From NCBI RefSeq assembly GCF_002291145.1, contig NZ_NTGE01000099.1, forward strand, positions 115,947 to 179,946: a stretch of DNA of 64,000 nucleotides, read 5' to 3'. Positions within the stretch are counted from its first letter, which is position 1; each line of letters starts with the position of its first letter. The position numbers and the translations under genes are program-made. Shown piece by piece: positions 7,534-15,511 of this stretch. The notes below the pieces were generated by a model that saw only the letters and a list, made by a program, of their open reading frames with translations, was not told the DNA's origin and did no database searches. The stretch is from Streptomyces sp. SA15 (GTDB taxonomy: Bacteria > Actinomycetota > Actinomycetes > Streptomycetales > Streptomycetaceae).

Positions 7534-10170
7534 GTGCTCAAGCCGGGGGAGATACCGCAGTACACGGGCGACTTGGATCAGCTGGAGATCGACTACGCGG
7601 ACCTGAAGAAGGACGCGGATAACGTCCGCAAGACCGGCGAGGACGTGCACTCCCAGTTCCAGGGCCTGTCGGCGTACTACACCGCACCCGAGGCGGAGCA
7701 GCTCTTCGCGACGACAAAGCCGGTCAAGGACCGGGCGGATGCGTTCGCGGACGATCTGGAGACAGTGGCCTCGGCCCTGTCCTCGTATGCCACCGAGGTC
7801 CGTCCGCTGAAAGCCAAGCTGGAGGAGCTCAAGGCCAGGGCTGAGACCTTCGTCGCATCGGTCAAGGACGACGACGAGTGGGAGTACGACGGCGACAAGG
7901 TCGACGAGCACAACCAGATCCGGGACGACATCACCGCGACCGTGGCCGCGTTCTGGGCGGCCGAGCGCACCTGCCACAACAAGATCACCGCCTTGTGGGG
8001 CGGGACGCAGATGGTGGCGGGGGATGGCTCCGACCGGAAGGACCAGTACGGCTTTTCCGCCGGGGACATGAAAAACGCCAAGGTGCCCTGGGGCGACCCG
8101 GTCGAGGAGAAGCACAAGTGGTACGAGGTCGGCCACTGGGTGAAGTCCTTCGTGTGGGACGGCCTGATCGTGGACGGCATCTGGGGGACGATCAAGGGAC
8201 TCGGCACCCTGGTGGGCTTCGGTGGCTGGGAGGCGATGGGACAGGCCTGGAAGGGTCTCGCCCAGCTCGCCACCGGTCTGACCCTGAGCATGATGCCGGG
8301 TGCGCAGGTGGCGTTCTGGGCCCTGCCGGACGACAAGCTGCCGGCCTGGATCCGTGATTCGCGTACGGCGATGAAGGAGACGGGCAAGGCGCTGGTGGCG
8401 TGGGACGAGTGGGGCAGGAACCCCGCCCGCGCGGCCGGTGCGGTCACCTTCAACGTGGTGACGACTGTGTTCACCGGTGGCGCGGGTGCCGGTGTGTCGG
8501 GCGCGGGCAAGGCCGGTGCGGCCGCCAAGGTCCTGGCCGCCGCGGGCAAGGCGGGCCACTTCATCGACCCCATGACCTACATCGCCAAGGGTGCCGGCGC
8601 GGGCCTGTCGAAGATCGGCGACATCGCCAAGAGCCTGAAGGGCGTCGGCAGCATCGACATCCCGGCCCTGCCGGACAACGCGATCACCCTGCCCGAAGGC
8701 GCGACCCGGCTCCCGGACGGCACGGTGAACCTGCCCGAGGGCGCGGCGATCCCGGAGGGCGCGACCCGGCTACCGGACGGCAACTTCCAGTTCCCGGACA
8801 ACACTCCAGTCCTGCCGGCGGGCACGACGAAGCTGCCGAGTGTGGACGGCTCCCCGGCCCAGTACATGGACGCCGACGGCAACCTTCTCGACGAGCACGG
8901 CAACGTCATCGACACCGTCGACAACGCGCCCACGGACGTGATCGACAAGGGCACATCCGGCAACCCGGCGTCGCGCGCGGACGTCCCCCGAGTCGACTCC
9001 CCGGTCCGCGAACCGGCCCTGATAGGCGCGGGCACCCACACCGCCGACCAGGCCGGCCAGCACATCCGCCTCGGCGACAGCGCAGGCACCGACCTCGGCG
9101 ACGTGGGCCGGGTCGGTGACGACGTACCCACCACCCCAGCAGTCCACGCAGCCGGCGACGTACCCACCGTCCGCGCCGGCGGCGACCTGCCTGACAGGGG
9201 GGTGGGCGACAACATCCCCGCTGGCCGAGCGGGCGATCATCTACCGGGCGGTCACGCAGGTGACAGCCGGCCTGCAGGCAGAGCCGACGATGTTGCGCAG
9301 GGTCCGTCCGCCAGCCACGAGTCTCTGTCCCGTCACGATGCTGGCTCGGGCGGCACAGGCCATGAAGGCCAGGCCCCAAGCGACCACGACAGCCCGGGCG
9401 GATCCAGCCACAATGATGCTGGCGGCGGTCACCACGAGGGCCCGACTGGTGCGGATCACCATGCATCGAGAAGCGGGGGCGGTTCTGGGGACGGCCCGAG
9501 CGGAGGCCAGGCGCCCTTCCGGGATCCGGACAGGTTCAGCGAGGGCGACCATGTTGCCAGTCCCCCCACAGGACCGATGAGCCCCGACCAGGAGGCCGGA
9601 GTCAAGGCCGCGCTTGACCGGGCGAAGATGCCCGCACAGGATCAGCAGCGGCTGCTCACTCGGTTGAGCAAGGAAAGCTACGGTGCGGGTGTGGCCGAGT
9701 ACATCGCCCGAGGAGATTTTCACGGATTGCCTGAGTACAGGGAGTTGCTCAACGCGAGCAAGCAGAAGGGCATGATCCCTGCCGTTCACCAAGCCCTGGA
9801 GTACGCCATGGAACTCAAGTTGCGTGGGGTGGAGGATCTGGCTTTCGAGTACAAAAGACCAGATCTGGGTCTGGACCTCGACGTGTTGGTCATGTCTGGC
9901 GATGAGATCAAGTACGGGTGTCAACTCAAGGACGTGGGCCAGGAGCACAGCATTAGTTCCGCGGCACGCAAGATCGCAGACAAGCAACTTATGGGCGATA
10001 TAGACGGCCCCAAGGTCGCCATACTCGATGTTCACGACACGCGGGCTGCTCTCACTGAGTCGACGGTCAAGGACGTGGAGCACTACGCCAAAAAGACTGG
10101 CTCGACCTACCAGCTGCGCTTCCGAGACGGCTCGATCACCATCCCTCCCAACGGCCAGATCTATCCATAA
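7534..10170 (+). CDS. Large polymorphic-toxin-like protein with C-terminal PD-(D/E)XK-like domain
   Basis: An 878-residue multidomain protein. Residues 1-160 are alpha-helical and resemble the WXG100/ESX-type N-terminal module of actinobacterial secreted toxins. Residues of about 190-380 have Gly/Ala-rich hydrophobic segments. Residues of about 385-440 are short LPEGATRLPDG-type repeats. Residues of about 520-670 are a low-complexity Gly/His/Asp linker with AGD repeats. From about residue 680 a compact domain begins, with less extreme codon bias than the rest; it contains FEYKRPDLGLDLDVLV and YGCQLKDVG, an acidic-then-QxK arrangement typical of PD-(D/E)XK nucleases. Such variable C-termini are the toxic tips of polymorphic toxins. 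GTG 7534 was chosen because GAGGGG lies five bases upstream; GTG 7516 would add six residues. The next gene, 9 bases on, is a plausible immunity gene. Nuclease activity is inference. Confidence 0.75.
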   Translation: MLKPGEIPQYTGDLDQLEIDYADLKKDADNVRKTGEDVHSQFQGLSAYYTAPEAEQLFATTKPVKDRADAFADDLETVASALSSYATEVRPLKAKLEELKARAETFVASVKDDDEWEYDGDKVDEHNQIRDDITATVAAFWAAERTCHNKITALWGGTQMVAGDGSDRKDQYGFSAGDMKNAKVPWGDPVEEKHKWYEVGHWVKSFVWDGLIVDGIWGTIKGLGTLVGFGGWEAMGQAWKGLAQLATGLTLSMMPGAQVAFWALPDDKLPAWIRDSRTAMKETGKALVAWDEWGRNPARAAGAVTFNVVTTVFTGGAGAGVSGAGKAGAAAKVLAAAGKAGHFIDPMTYIAKGAGAGLSKIGDIAKSLKGVGSIDIPALPDNAITLPEGATRLPDGTVNLPEGAAIPEGATRLPDGNFQFPDNTPVLPAGTTKLPSVDGSPAQYMDADGNLLDEHGNVIDTVDNAPTDVIDKGTSGNPASRADVPRVDSPVREPALIGAGTHTADQAGQHIRLGDSAGTDLGDVGRVGDDVPTTPAVHAAGDVPTVRAGGDLPDRGVGDNIPAGRAGDHLPGGHAGDSRPAGRADDVAQGPSASHESLSRHDAGSGGTGHEGQAPSDHDSPGGSSHNDAGGGHHEGPTGADHHASRSGGGSGDGPSGGQAPFRDPDRFSEGDHVASPPTGPMSPDQEAGVKAALDRAKMPAQDQQRLLTRLSKESYGAGVAEYIARGDFHGLPEYRELLNASKQKGMIPAVHQALEYAMELKLRGVEDLAFEYKRPDLGLDLDVLVMSGDEIKYGCQLKDVGQEHSISSAARKIADKQLMGDIDGPKVAILDVHDTRAALTESTVKDVEHYAKKTGSTYQLRFRDGSITIPPNGQIYP

Positions 10171-10179
10171 GGAATCCAC

Positions 10180-10821
10180 ATGTCCATCTTGATGCGCGCA
10201 CCTCAGGAATGTGCGTCCTGGGAATGGGAGCTGGACAGCTTCGCGCCGCCGGGAATTGACTCGGCACTGATGGTCGCGACACGAATGTCGGGCTTGTTGA
10301 GGGAGCACAGGCTGCTCGAGCCGAGCGGGATCGAATGGAAGTGGCTCGTCTTCGGTCGCGGCAGTATCGGTGTGACTACGAAACTCGCCCTGAGGGGCAC
10401 CCCTGAAGCAGTCGAACTTGCGCAGAAAATCCAGGAATGCCGTCCCGCAGGATTCCCGAATGCCGAGCCCGGTGTATTGACCGTGGTCGGTCGCGGAAAG
10501 TGGTTCGACGCTGAGGGCAAGGAGCGCGTCGAGCCCGATCTTGTCTCGCTGACCGTGGATCCCGATGAACGTCATCTCGCCGCAGAAGTCGCCGTTTTTC
10601 ATGATATTTGGGGATACTGCGACTTCAGTGGAACTCCTCACCCGGAGGTTCAGAAGCGGAATGCTCCTCGGCTGGCAGCGGCACTGCAGGCACTCGAGTC
10701 GCTTCTCGGTACAGCCGCCCAGCCAGGTGATCCGACCTACTTCGGGCGAGCGGAGGGATACGGCGTCGAGACGCCCGATCTGATCGACGGCCGGGGCCCA
10801 GACCTCACCGACATGCTCTGA
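10180..10821 (+). CDS. Putative immunity protein for the adjacent toxin
   Basis: A 213-residue soluble, acidic protein with no signal peptide or membrane segment and no family I recognise. It starts at ATG 10180 with AAGGA seven bases upstream, only 9 bases after the toxin stop, so the two are almost certainly co-transcribed. The immunity role rests on position, size and co-orientation alone, the usual arrangement for polymorphic toxin loci. Its base composition is lower in GC than the flanking operons, like the toxin tip, which fits horizontal exchange of the toxin-tip/immunity cassette. Confidence 0.6.
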   Translation: MSILMRAPQECASWEWELDSFAPPGIDSALMVATRMSGLLREHRLLEPSGIEWKWLVFGRGSIGVTTKLALRGTPEAVELAQKIQECRPAGFPNAEPGVLTVVGRGKWFDAEGKERVEPDLVSLTVDPDERHLAAEVAVFHDIWGYCDFSGTPHPEVQKRNAPRLAAALQALESLLGTAAQPGDPTYFGRAEGYGVETPDLIDGRGPDLTDML

Positions 10822-10893
10822 GGAGATACACACAAGGCAGAGGCCAAGTGGTGGCCCCGACATCGACGCTTGTACCGCGGGCCGCGCGCAGAG

Positions 10894-11060
10894 TCAGCCC
10901 TCGGACGCGTGCGTCACGAAGTCCACCCAGGCGGCCGGAGTGACGGCCAGGGTGGCGTCCCGCCGCGTGGTGTAGCCATCCGGACTGCCGGACTCCAGGC
11001 GGGCTGCACGAGGCCACCGCCCCGGGTCACGACGCGATCTGCGCGGGGGCCCGGACGCTC
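10894..11060 (-). pseudogene. DUF397-like C-terminal remnant
   Basis: On the minus strand an open frame ends ...RRDATLAVTPAAWVDFVTHA then EG and a stop. This resembles the C-terminus of DUF397 proteins (RDSKDPxGPxLxFTPAAWxxFV). No start or N-terminal WRKSSxS motif precedes it; the frame runs directly into the 82-bp palindromic element at 11066. The simplest reading is a DUF397 gene whose 5' half has been lost at or next to the element. The match is short, so this is tentative. Confidence 0.35.
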
Positions 11061-11065
11061 ACCCA

Positions 11066-11147
11066 GTGATTGGCAGATCTGTTCCACCGGCACGGCCACC
11101 TCACCTGGGGTTTTCCTTCGCGGGGGTGGAACAGATCTGCCAATCAC
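11066..11147. repeat. 82-bp palindromic element, copy A
   Basis: Two perfect 23-bp inverted arms (11066-11088 and 11125-11147; the left arm begins GTGATTGGCAGATCTG) enclose a 36-bp centre. A second copy in the opposite orientation occurs at 20092-20173 with the same arms and only three differences in the centre. No coding capacity or transposase is present. It resembles a MITE or a large intergenic palindrome; both copies sit in gaps before converging genes, so a terminator role is possible. Confidence 0.85.
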
Positions 11148-11256
11148 CCCTTGATCCCGGTCGTCGGCCTCGTGCCGACCATCCGGAGTTCGCCATCGCC
11201 GAGACCGGCCTCACCCTGGGCCCGCCATGACGTCACCCCGAAGCCCTCAGTTGCGA

Positions 11257-11529
11257 TTACGCGGCGCGGCCCTCGAAGCGGAACTCCGGTGTGACACGAG
11301 GATCGATCAGTGCGCCGGAGTGCATTGCCACAGCCAGGCTCTCGATCAGTTCAAGGGTCGGGTCGACGCCGCTCTCTTCGATGCGCTCGATCTCCTCCAC
11401 GGACAAACCTGCCCGATCAGCGAGCTCCGCGCTGCTCAGCCCGAGTGCCGAGCGCCGTTCGTAGACCCCATCTTCGAGTTGGCGCAAGCGGGCAGCACGT
11501 GAGGGATGCCTCTGGATCGCTACGAACAC
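11257..11529 (-). CDS. DUF6247 C-terminal piece with XRE-type helix-turn-helix (second half of a split gene)
   Basis: A 90-residue frame from GTG 11529. The first 25 residues (VAIQRHPSRAARLRQLE) look like the end of a DUF6247 protein. The rest is an XRE-like helix-turn-helix: RRSALGLSSAELADRAGLS followed by VEEIERIEES. The GTG overlaps the stop of the upstream frame (TAG at 11520-11522), so re-initiation by translational coupling is possible. Alternatively this is the frameshifted 3' half of one DUF6247-HTH gene, because removing one TG from a GTGTG run would join the two frames as TW-V-FVAIQR. Helix-turn-helix fusions to toxin or antitoxin-like modules are common, but no function can be assigned. 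Confidence 0.55.
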   Translation of the reverse strand: MFVAIQRHPSRAARLRQLEDGVYERRSALGLSSAELADRAGLSVEEIERIEESGVDPTLELIESLAVAMHSGALIDPRVTPEFRFEGRAA

Positions 11530-11732
11530 ACCCAGGTATGGACGAACGTACGCAGCGGTGCGAACGACTGGAGCTGCTGGGCCCTGGTGGTCGCATCGAC
11601 AAGATCGCTTACAAACGTCGGCATCCGGCTCGGCGTCAGGCTTTCGACGGCGGTACGCAGGGCGCCAGGGGTGAGCGCGGACATCGGGATGAGCGGCTCA
11701 TCGGCCTGCGGATCCGCGGGCAGGGCGGTCAC
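11520..11732 (-). CDS. DUF6247-like protein, N-terminal piece (probably frameshifted)
   Basis: A 70-residue frame from GTG 11732, preceded by GGGAG. It begins MTALPADPQADEPLIPMSA and continues PSRMPTFVSDL..APLRTFVHTW, the pattern of Streptomyces DUF6247 proteins, which normally run on through an AIxRxPxxAARL segment. Here the frame hits a stop at VCS*, while that segment continues in another frame at 11529. A 2-base TG expansion explains this. DUF6247 proteins are uncharacterised and often sit near short regulators or toxin-antitoxin-like pairs. Confidence 0.5.
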   Translation of the reverse strand: MTALPADPQADEPLIPMSALTPGALRTAVESLTPSRMPTFVSDLVDATTRAQQLQSFAPLRTFVHTWVCS

Positions 11733-11991
11733 GGTGTGCTCCCGGCCGGTGGACGTTCGCTGTGTTCTCGACGGTACTCGCAGGCACCGCCAAAGGAAGG
11801 GTACGAGTCGACTACGGCCCGTGTGGGCGACACGTTCGTGTTCGTGCCGCCCACATGGGAAAATCCGTTCCTACCGCCGGTGGACTCCCCGGCTGCCCAC
11901 AGCGGGCTTACGGCACTCGGGCAGCTTGGACACGGGCGTGATCACCGAGGCTGACGCAATTGGCATATGCCGGGTGTTCGAGCGCGGACGC

Positions 11992-12180
11992 CTACGCTAA
12001 GTCGTCGAACTCTCCCGCCTTGGCCCCTTCAAGGAAGGCCCGCAGCTTCCGGCGCATGGTACGGACGATCACGTCAGGCTCGTCGCTCTCGCGGAGTAAG
12101 ACGAAGTCGCCCTTCTCCGCGACCTCGATGCAAGCCCCGGTATCCGCCGAGAAGGAAGACTTTCGCCACCGAAGTTCCAC
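11992..12180 (-). CDS. DUF397 domain protein
   Basis: A 62-residue protein from GTG 12180. It carries the DUF397 signature at the N-terminus (LRWRKSSFSADTGACIEVAE) and the RES-DEP-dv-i..T segment in the middle. Streptomyces DUF397 proteins usually follow an XRE/DUF5753 regulator and modulate it, as BldB-, AbaA- or WhiJ-like partners do in development. That partner is the broken gene immediately upstream at 12194-13046. The penultimate codon is TTA, so full translation would depend on the bldA leucyl-tRNA. The frame is open further upstream, but similarity begins at the chosen start. Confidence 0.8.
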   Translation of the reverse strand: MELRWRKSSFSADTGACIEVAEKGDFVLLRESDEPDVIVRTMRRKLRAFLEGAKAGEFDDLA

Positions 12181-12193
12181 CGGTCCCCAACCC

Positions 12194-13046
12194 TCAAGTC
12201 TCTTTGGCTGCCCGCCGAACGAAGTCGAACGATGCTTCCGGCTCGAGCGCCCGCTCACGCATACGGTCAAGAACCGCACGGTAGTTCACAAGGTAGGTCT
12301 CGGCATGAAGGAAGGTGACACCGGTCGGTACGTCGATCTGCACCGTGTCCAACTGCGGCACCGGCCCGCAGGCGTAAAGCGTCGAACTGCCGGCGTTCGC
12401 AAGGCCCCGGCGCTGAACGGTACGACACGGGCGGTGATGCTGGGCCGCTCGGCCTGCTCCAACAGGTGGTCGAGCTGCCTGCGCAGAACCTTCCGGTCGC
12501 CGTACCTCATCCGCAGTACGGTCTCGTGGATCAGGGACTCGCACGAAGGCGGCTCAGAGCGGTCGAGCAACGCTGCTCGCCTGACCCGGAACTCGACGTG
12601 CCGCTCCAGGTCGGCCGGGTCCATGGACGGCACCGCCTCAGCGAAGATGCCGCGCATGTAGTCGGGAGTCTGGAGGATGCCAGGCATGTGCATGATCTGA
12701 GCCGACCGCAGCGCAGCCGCGTAGTGCTCCATCTCGGCAATATCCAGAAGACCAGTGGGAAGCGAATCCCTGTACTCGTCCCACCAGTAGGGCCCGCGCT
12801 CTCTGGTCATCTCGGCCAGGGCGTCGACGTACTGCGCGTCAGGACAGCGGTAGTTGGCCGCCCAAAAACCCTCACCCGGTCACTACTGACCCCGGAGCGG
12901 GCGGACTCCGTGTTACTCACCGTCGTACGGTCGGTCCGGTGCAGGGTGGCTGCCTCGTTGATCGTCATGCCAATGTGCTCGCGCATCTTGCGCAACTCGG
13001 CACCGAGCCGGCGCTGTCGCTCGGTGGACGGCTTCCGTGCAGGCAT
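12194..13046 (-). pseudogene. XRE/DUF5753 regulator with two frameshifts
   Basis: The three pieces of a WhiJ-like regulator lie in different frames. 13046 to about 12865 encodes the helix-turn-helix (LGAELRKMREHIGMTINEAA..DRTTVSNTESA). About 12860 to 12400 encodes the DUF5753 middle (YRCPDAQYVDALAEMTRERG, then LQTPDYMRGI). About 12400 to 12194 encodes its end (NAGSSTLYACGPVPQLDTVQ to RRAAKET). The first shift is at GTTTTTGGGCGG, where two extra bases would explain the break; the second is a missing base near CTTGCGAACGCC. Both are in or next to short homopolymers, so sequencing error is possible. Intact homologues are about 280 residues and work with the following DUF397 gene. Confidence 0.75.
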
Positions 13047-13166
13047 GAGGCGCCTCTCTAACAGTTCGGATTAGTCACACCATGCGGCCGACGTGGCCGG
13101 GTGCGTCACGGACGGCGGACCGATCACCTACAGGGTCGGCCCGCCGTACGGTGCCTCCTAGATGAA

Positions 13167-14450
13167 CTAGATGAACGAGTTGATCTCGATCGTCTCGTCC
13201 CGCCCCGGCCCCACCCCGATCGCGGAGATCGGGGCCCCGGACATCTCCTCCAGCGCCTTGACGTAGTCCTGGGCGTTCTTCGGCAGGTCGGAGAAGGACT
13301 TCGCCTTGGTGATGTCCTCGGACCAGCCCGGGAGGGTCTCGTAGACCGGCTTCGCGTGGTGGAAGTCGGACTGGGAGTACGGGAGCTCCTCGACGCGCTT
13401 GCCGTCGATCTCGTACGCCACGCAGACCGGGATCTCCTCCCAGCCGGTGAGGACGTCCAGCTTGGTCAGGAAGAAGTCCGTCAGGCCGTTGACCCTCGTC
13501 GCGTACCGGGCGATCACCGCGTCGAACCAGCCGCAGCGACGGTCACGGCCGGTGGTGACACCCCGCTCGCCACCGATCCTCCGCAGCGCCTCGCCGTCCG
13601 CGTCGAAGAGCTCGGTCGGGAAGGGACCGGCTCCGACGCGGGTCGTGTACGCCTTCAGGATGCCGATGACCCGGCTGATCTTCGTCGGGCCGACGCCCGC
13701 GCCGGTGCACGCACCGCCCGCGGTGGGGTTGCTGGACGTCACGAAGGGGTACGTGCCGTGGTCGATGTCGAGGAGCGTGCCCTGGCCGCCCTCGAAGAGG
13801 ACCACCTTGTCCTGCTCCAGCGCCTGGTTGAGCACGAGCACCGTGTCGGCGACGTACGGCTCGATCTGCGCGGCGTAGCCCAGCAGCTCCTCGACCACCT
13901 GGTCGACGGCGATCGCGCGCCGGTTGTACAGCTTGGTGAGGATCTGGTTCTTGACGTCGAGGGCGGCTTCGACCTTCTGGGTCAGGATGGACTCGTCGTA
14001 GAGGTCCTGGACCCGGATCCCCACGCGGTTGATCTTGTCGGCGTAGGTCGGGCCGATGCCCCGGCCGGTGGTCCCGATCTTCCGCTTTCCGAGGAAGCGT
14101 TCCGTCACCTTGTCGACGGTCACGTTGTAAGGCGTGATGATGTGAGCGTTTCCACTGATCAGGAGCTTGGACGTGTCGACGCCACGCTCGTTCAATCCGC
14201 TCAGCTCGGAGAGCAGGACCGACGGGTCGACAACGACACCGTTACCGATGACCGGGGTGCACCCCGGGGAGAGGATTCCGGAAGGGAGGAGGTGGAGGGC
14301 ATACTTCTGATCGCCCACGACTACCGTGTGGCCGGCGTTGTTGCCGCCCTGGTAGCGCACCACATAGTCCACCGAGCCACCGAGCAGGTCGGTCGCCTTT
14401 CCCTTGCCTTCGTCACCCCACTGAGCACCGAGCAGCACAAGTGCGGGCAC
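13167..14450 (-). CDS. purA: Adenylosuccinate synthetase
   Basis: A 427-residue cytoplasmic enzyme joining IMP and aspartate with GTP hydrolysis, the first committed step to AMP. The full-length family signature is present: the GTP-binding start GAQWGDEGKGKATDLL with catalytic Asp and Lys, GGNNAGHTVV with the catalytic His, TTGRGIGPTYADK, the IMP-binding middle and the C-terminal GVGPGRDETIE. Its length is normal. It stands alone, divergent from the gene at 14663. Confidence 0.98.
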   Translation of the reverse strand: MPALVLLGAQWGDEGKGKATDLLGGSVDYVVRYQGGNNAGHTVVVGDQKYALHLLPSGILSPGCTPVIGNGVVVDPSVLLSELSGLNERGVDTSKLLISGNAHIITPYNVTVDKVTERFLGKRKIGTTGRGIGPTYADKINRVGIRVQDLYDESILTQKVEAALDVKNQILTKLYNRRAIAVDQVVEELLGYAAQIEPYVADTVLVLNQALEQDKVVLFEGGQGTLLDIDHGTYPFVTSSNPTAGGACTGAGVGPTKISRVIGILKAYTTRVGAGPFPTELFDADGEALRRIGGERGVTTGRDRRCGWFDAVIARYATRVNGLTDFFLTKLDVLTGWEEIPVCVAYEIDGKRVEELPYSQSDFHHAKPVYETLPGWSEDITKAKSFSDLPKNAQDYVKALEEMSGAPISAIGVGPGRDETIEINSFI

Positions 14451-14592
14451 GCGCGTACACCCCTTCCGGGCGGGGCATGTCCAAGGTCAGGGGCGTACGC
14501 GAACACTTGCCTGTGCCTCGCACAGCGTGTTTCGTACACCGGCGACCTTCGTTGGCCGCAACCCGTCGGACCGGATGCCCCGGAATAGACGA

Positions 14593-14620
14593 AGCCCCTG
14601 GCGCAATAGCGCAAGGGGCT
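14593..14620. other. GC-rich hairpin between divergent genes
   Basis: AGCCCCTGGCGC, the loop AATA and GCGCAAGGGGCT form a 12-bp stem with one mismatch between purA and the kinase-like gene. Its position in a divergent promoter region is unusual for a terminator. It could be a leader structure of the rightward transcript or the end of a short unannotated RNA. Confidence 0.45.
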
Positions 14621-14662
14621 CTTGCACAAAGATGCTACCCGAGGAAGCGAGGCAGGACCGAG

Positions 14663-15508
14663 GTGGCGACTTTCGCGACGTCCGACCAGTTGCTGGTGGT
14701 CATCGATCCGGTCGCCCGGAGGACCGACGGTGAGTCCGTACGGATCGCGAAAGACGTGCTCAGCGCGGGTGCGGCGCATACGAAGGTGTGTCTGCCGGAC
14801 GACCCGGAGGAATTCGCCCGGGCACTGGCGCGACGGGGCTCACGGCGGCCGGTGGTCGTCGGCGACGACCGGGCACTGGTCCGGACGGTGTCGCTGCTGC
14901 ACCGGCGGCGGGAGCTGACGGAGTGCGCGCTGTCGGTCGTACCGGTCGGGGCCGCGCTGTCGCTGGCGCGGTCGCTGGGGGTGCCGACCGGGGCGGTGGC
15001 GGCGGCGCGGGCGGTCCTGGACGGGGTCGAACGGCGCCTGGACCTGCTCGTGGACGACAGTGACGGGGTCGTACTGGGCGCGCTACGGATTCCACCGGTG
15101 TCCCCGGAGGCCCCGCCGGACAGCCCTTCCGCACATCCCTGGCTACGGACGTGCCAGTCCCTCGTACGCACACTGGTCCCGGTGCGCCCCTCACGGGAGA
15201 CCCCCGTCACCGGCCCCGGGCCGTCCCGGCTGCGGGTGGAGGTCGACGGGGTGACGCTGGTGGACCTGGGCCAGCCTGTGGCGGCGGTGTCGGTGACGCC
15301 GGGGTCCTCCGGGCTGGCGGAGGTCGAGGTACGGCCGGCTTCGGTGGGCGCGGAGGCGTCGCCCCTGCGGGCGTCCGGGAGGACGGTGACCGTGGTGGGG
15401 GCGGATTTCCGGTACCGGTCGGATGCGGGGGTGGTGGGGCCGGTGCGGAGGCGGACTTGGACGGTTTGGGAGGGGGCGTGGGGGTTGACGTTGCCGACCG
15501 CGGGGTGA
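14663..15508 (+). CDS. Diacylglycerol-kinase-like protein
   Basis: A 281-residue protein from GTG 14663. The N-terminal half (SDQLLVVIDPVARRTDGESV, then RRPVVVGDDRALVRTV) looks like the nucleotide-binding half of the diacylglycerol/sphingosine kinase fold, and Streptomyces proteins at this location beside purA are commonly so labelled. The canonical GGDGT loop is replaced by VGDDRAL, so kinase activity is doubtful. The C-terminal half is beta-rich. The frame is open upstream to 14441, but that overlaps purA and contains the hairpin. Confidence 0.55.
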   Translation: MATFATSDQLLVVIDPVARRTDGESVRIAKDVLSAGAAHTKVCLPDDPEEFARALARRGSRRPVVVGDDRALVRTVSLLHRRRELTECALSVVPVGAALSLARSLGVPTGAVAAARAVLDGVERRLDLLVDDSDGVVLGALRIPPVSPEAPPDSPSAHPWLRTCQSLVRTLVPVRPSRETPVTGPGPSRLRVEVDGVTLVDLGQPVAAVSVTPGSSGLAEVEVRPASVGAEASPLRASGRTVTVVGADFRYRSDAGVVGPVRRRTWTVWEGAWGLTLPTAG

Positions 15509-15511
15509 GAT

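Noticed and set aside
11070..11147. Short frames reading MADLFHRHGHL / MIGRSVPPPRRKTPG across the palindromic element, also at 20092
   Set aside because: Same text appears at both copies because the DNA repeat is copied; no Shine-Dalgarno, no codon bias.
11151..11230. Plus-strand coding tail DHPEFAIAETGLTLGPP-stop
   Set aside because: Looks like the end of a lost gene, but only 17 residues; kept as context for the rearrangement, not as a gene.
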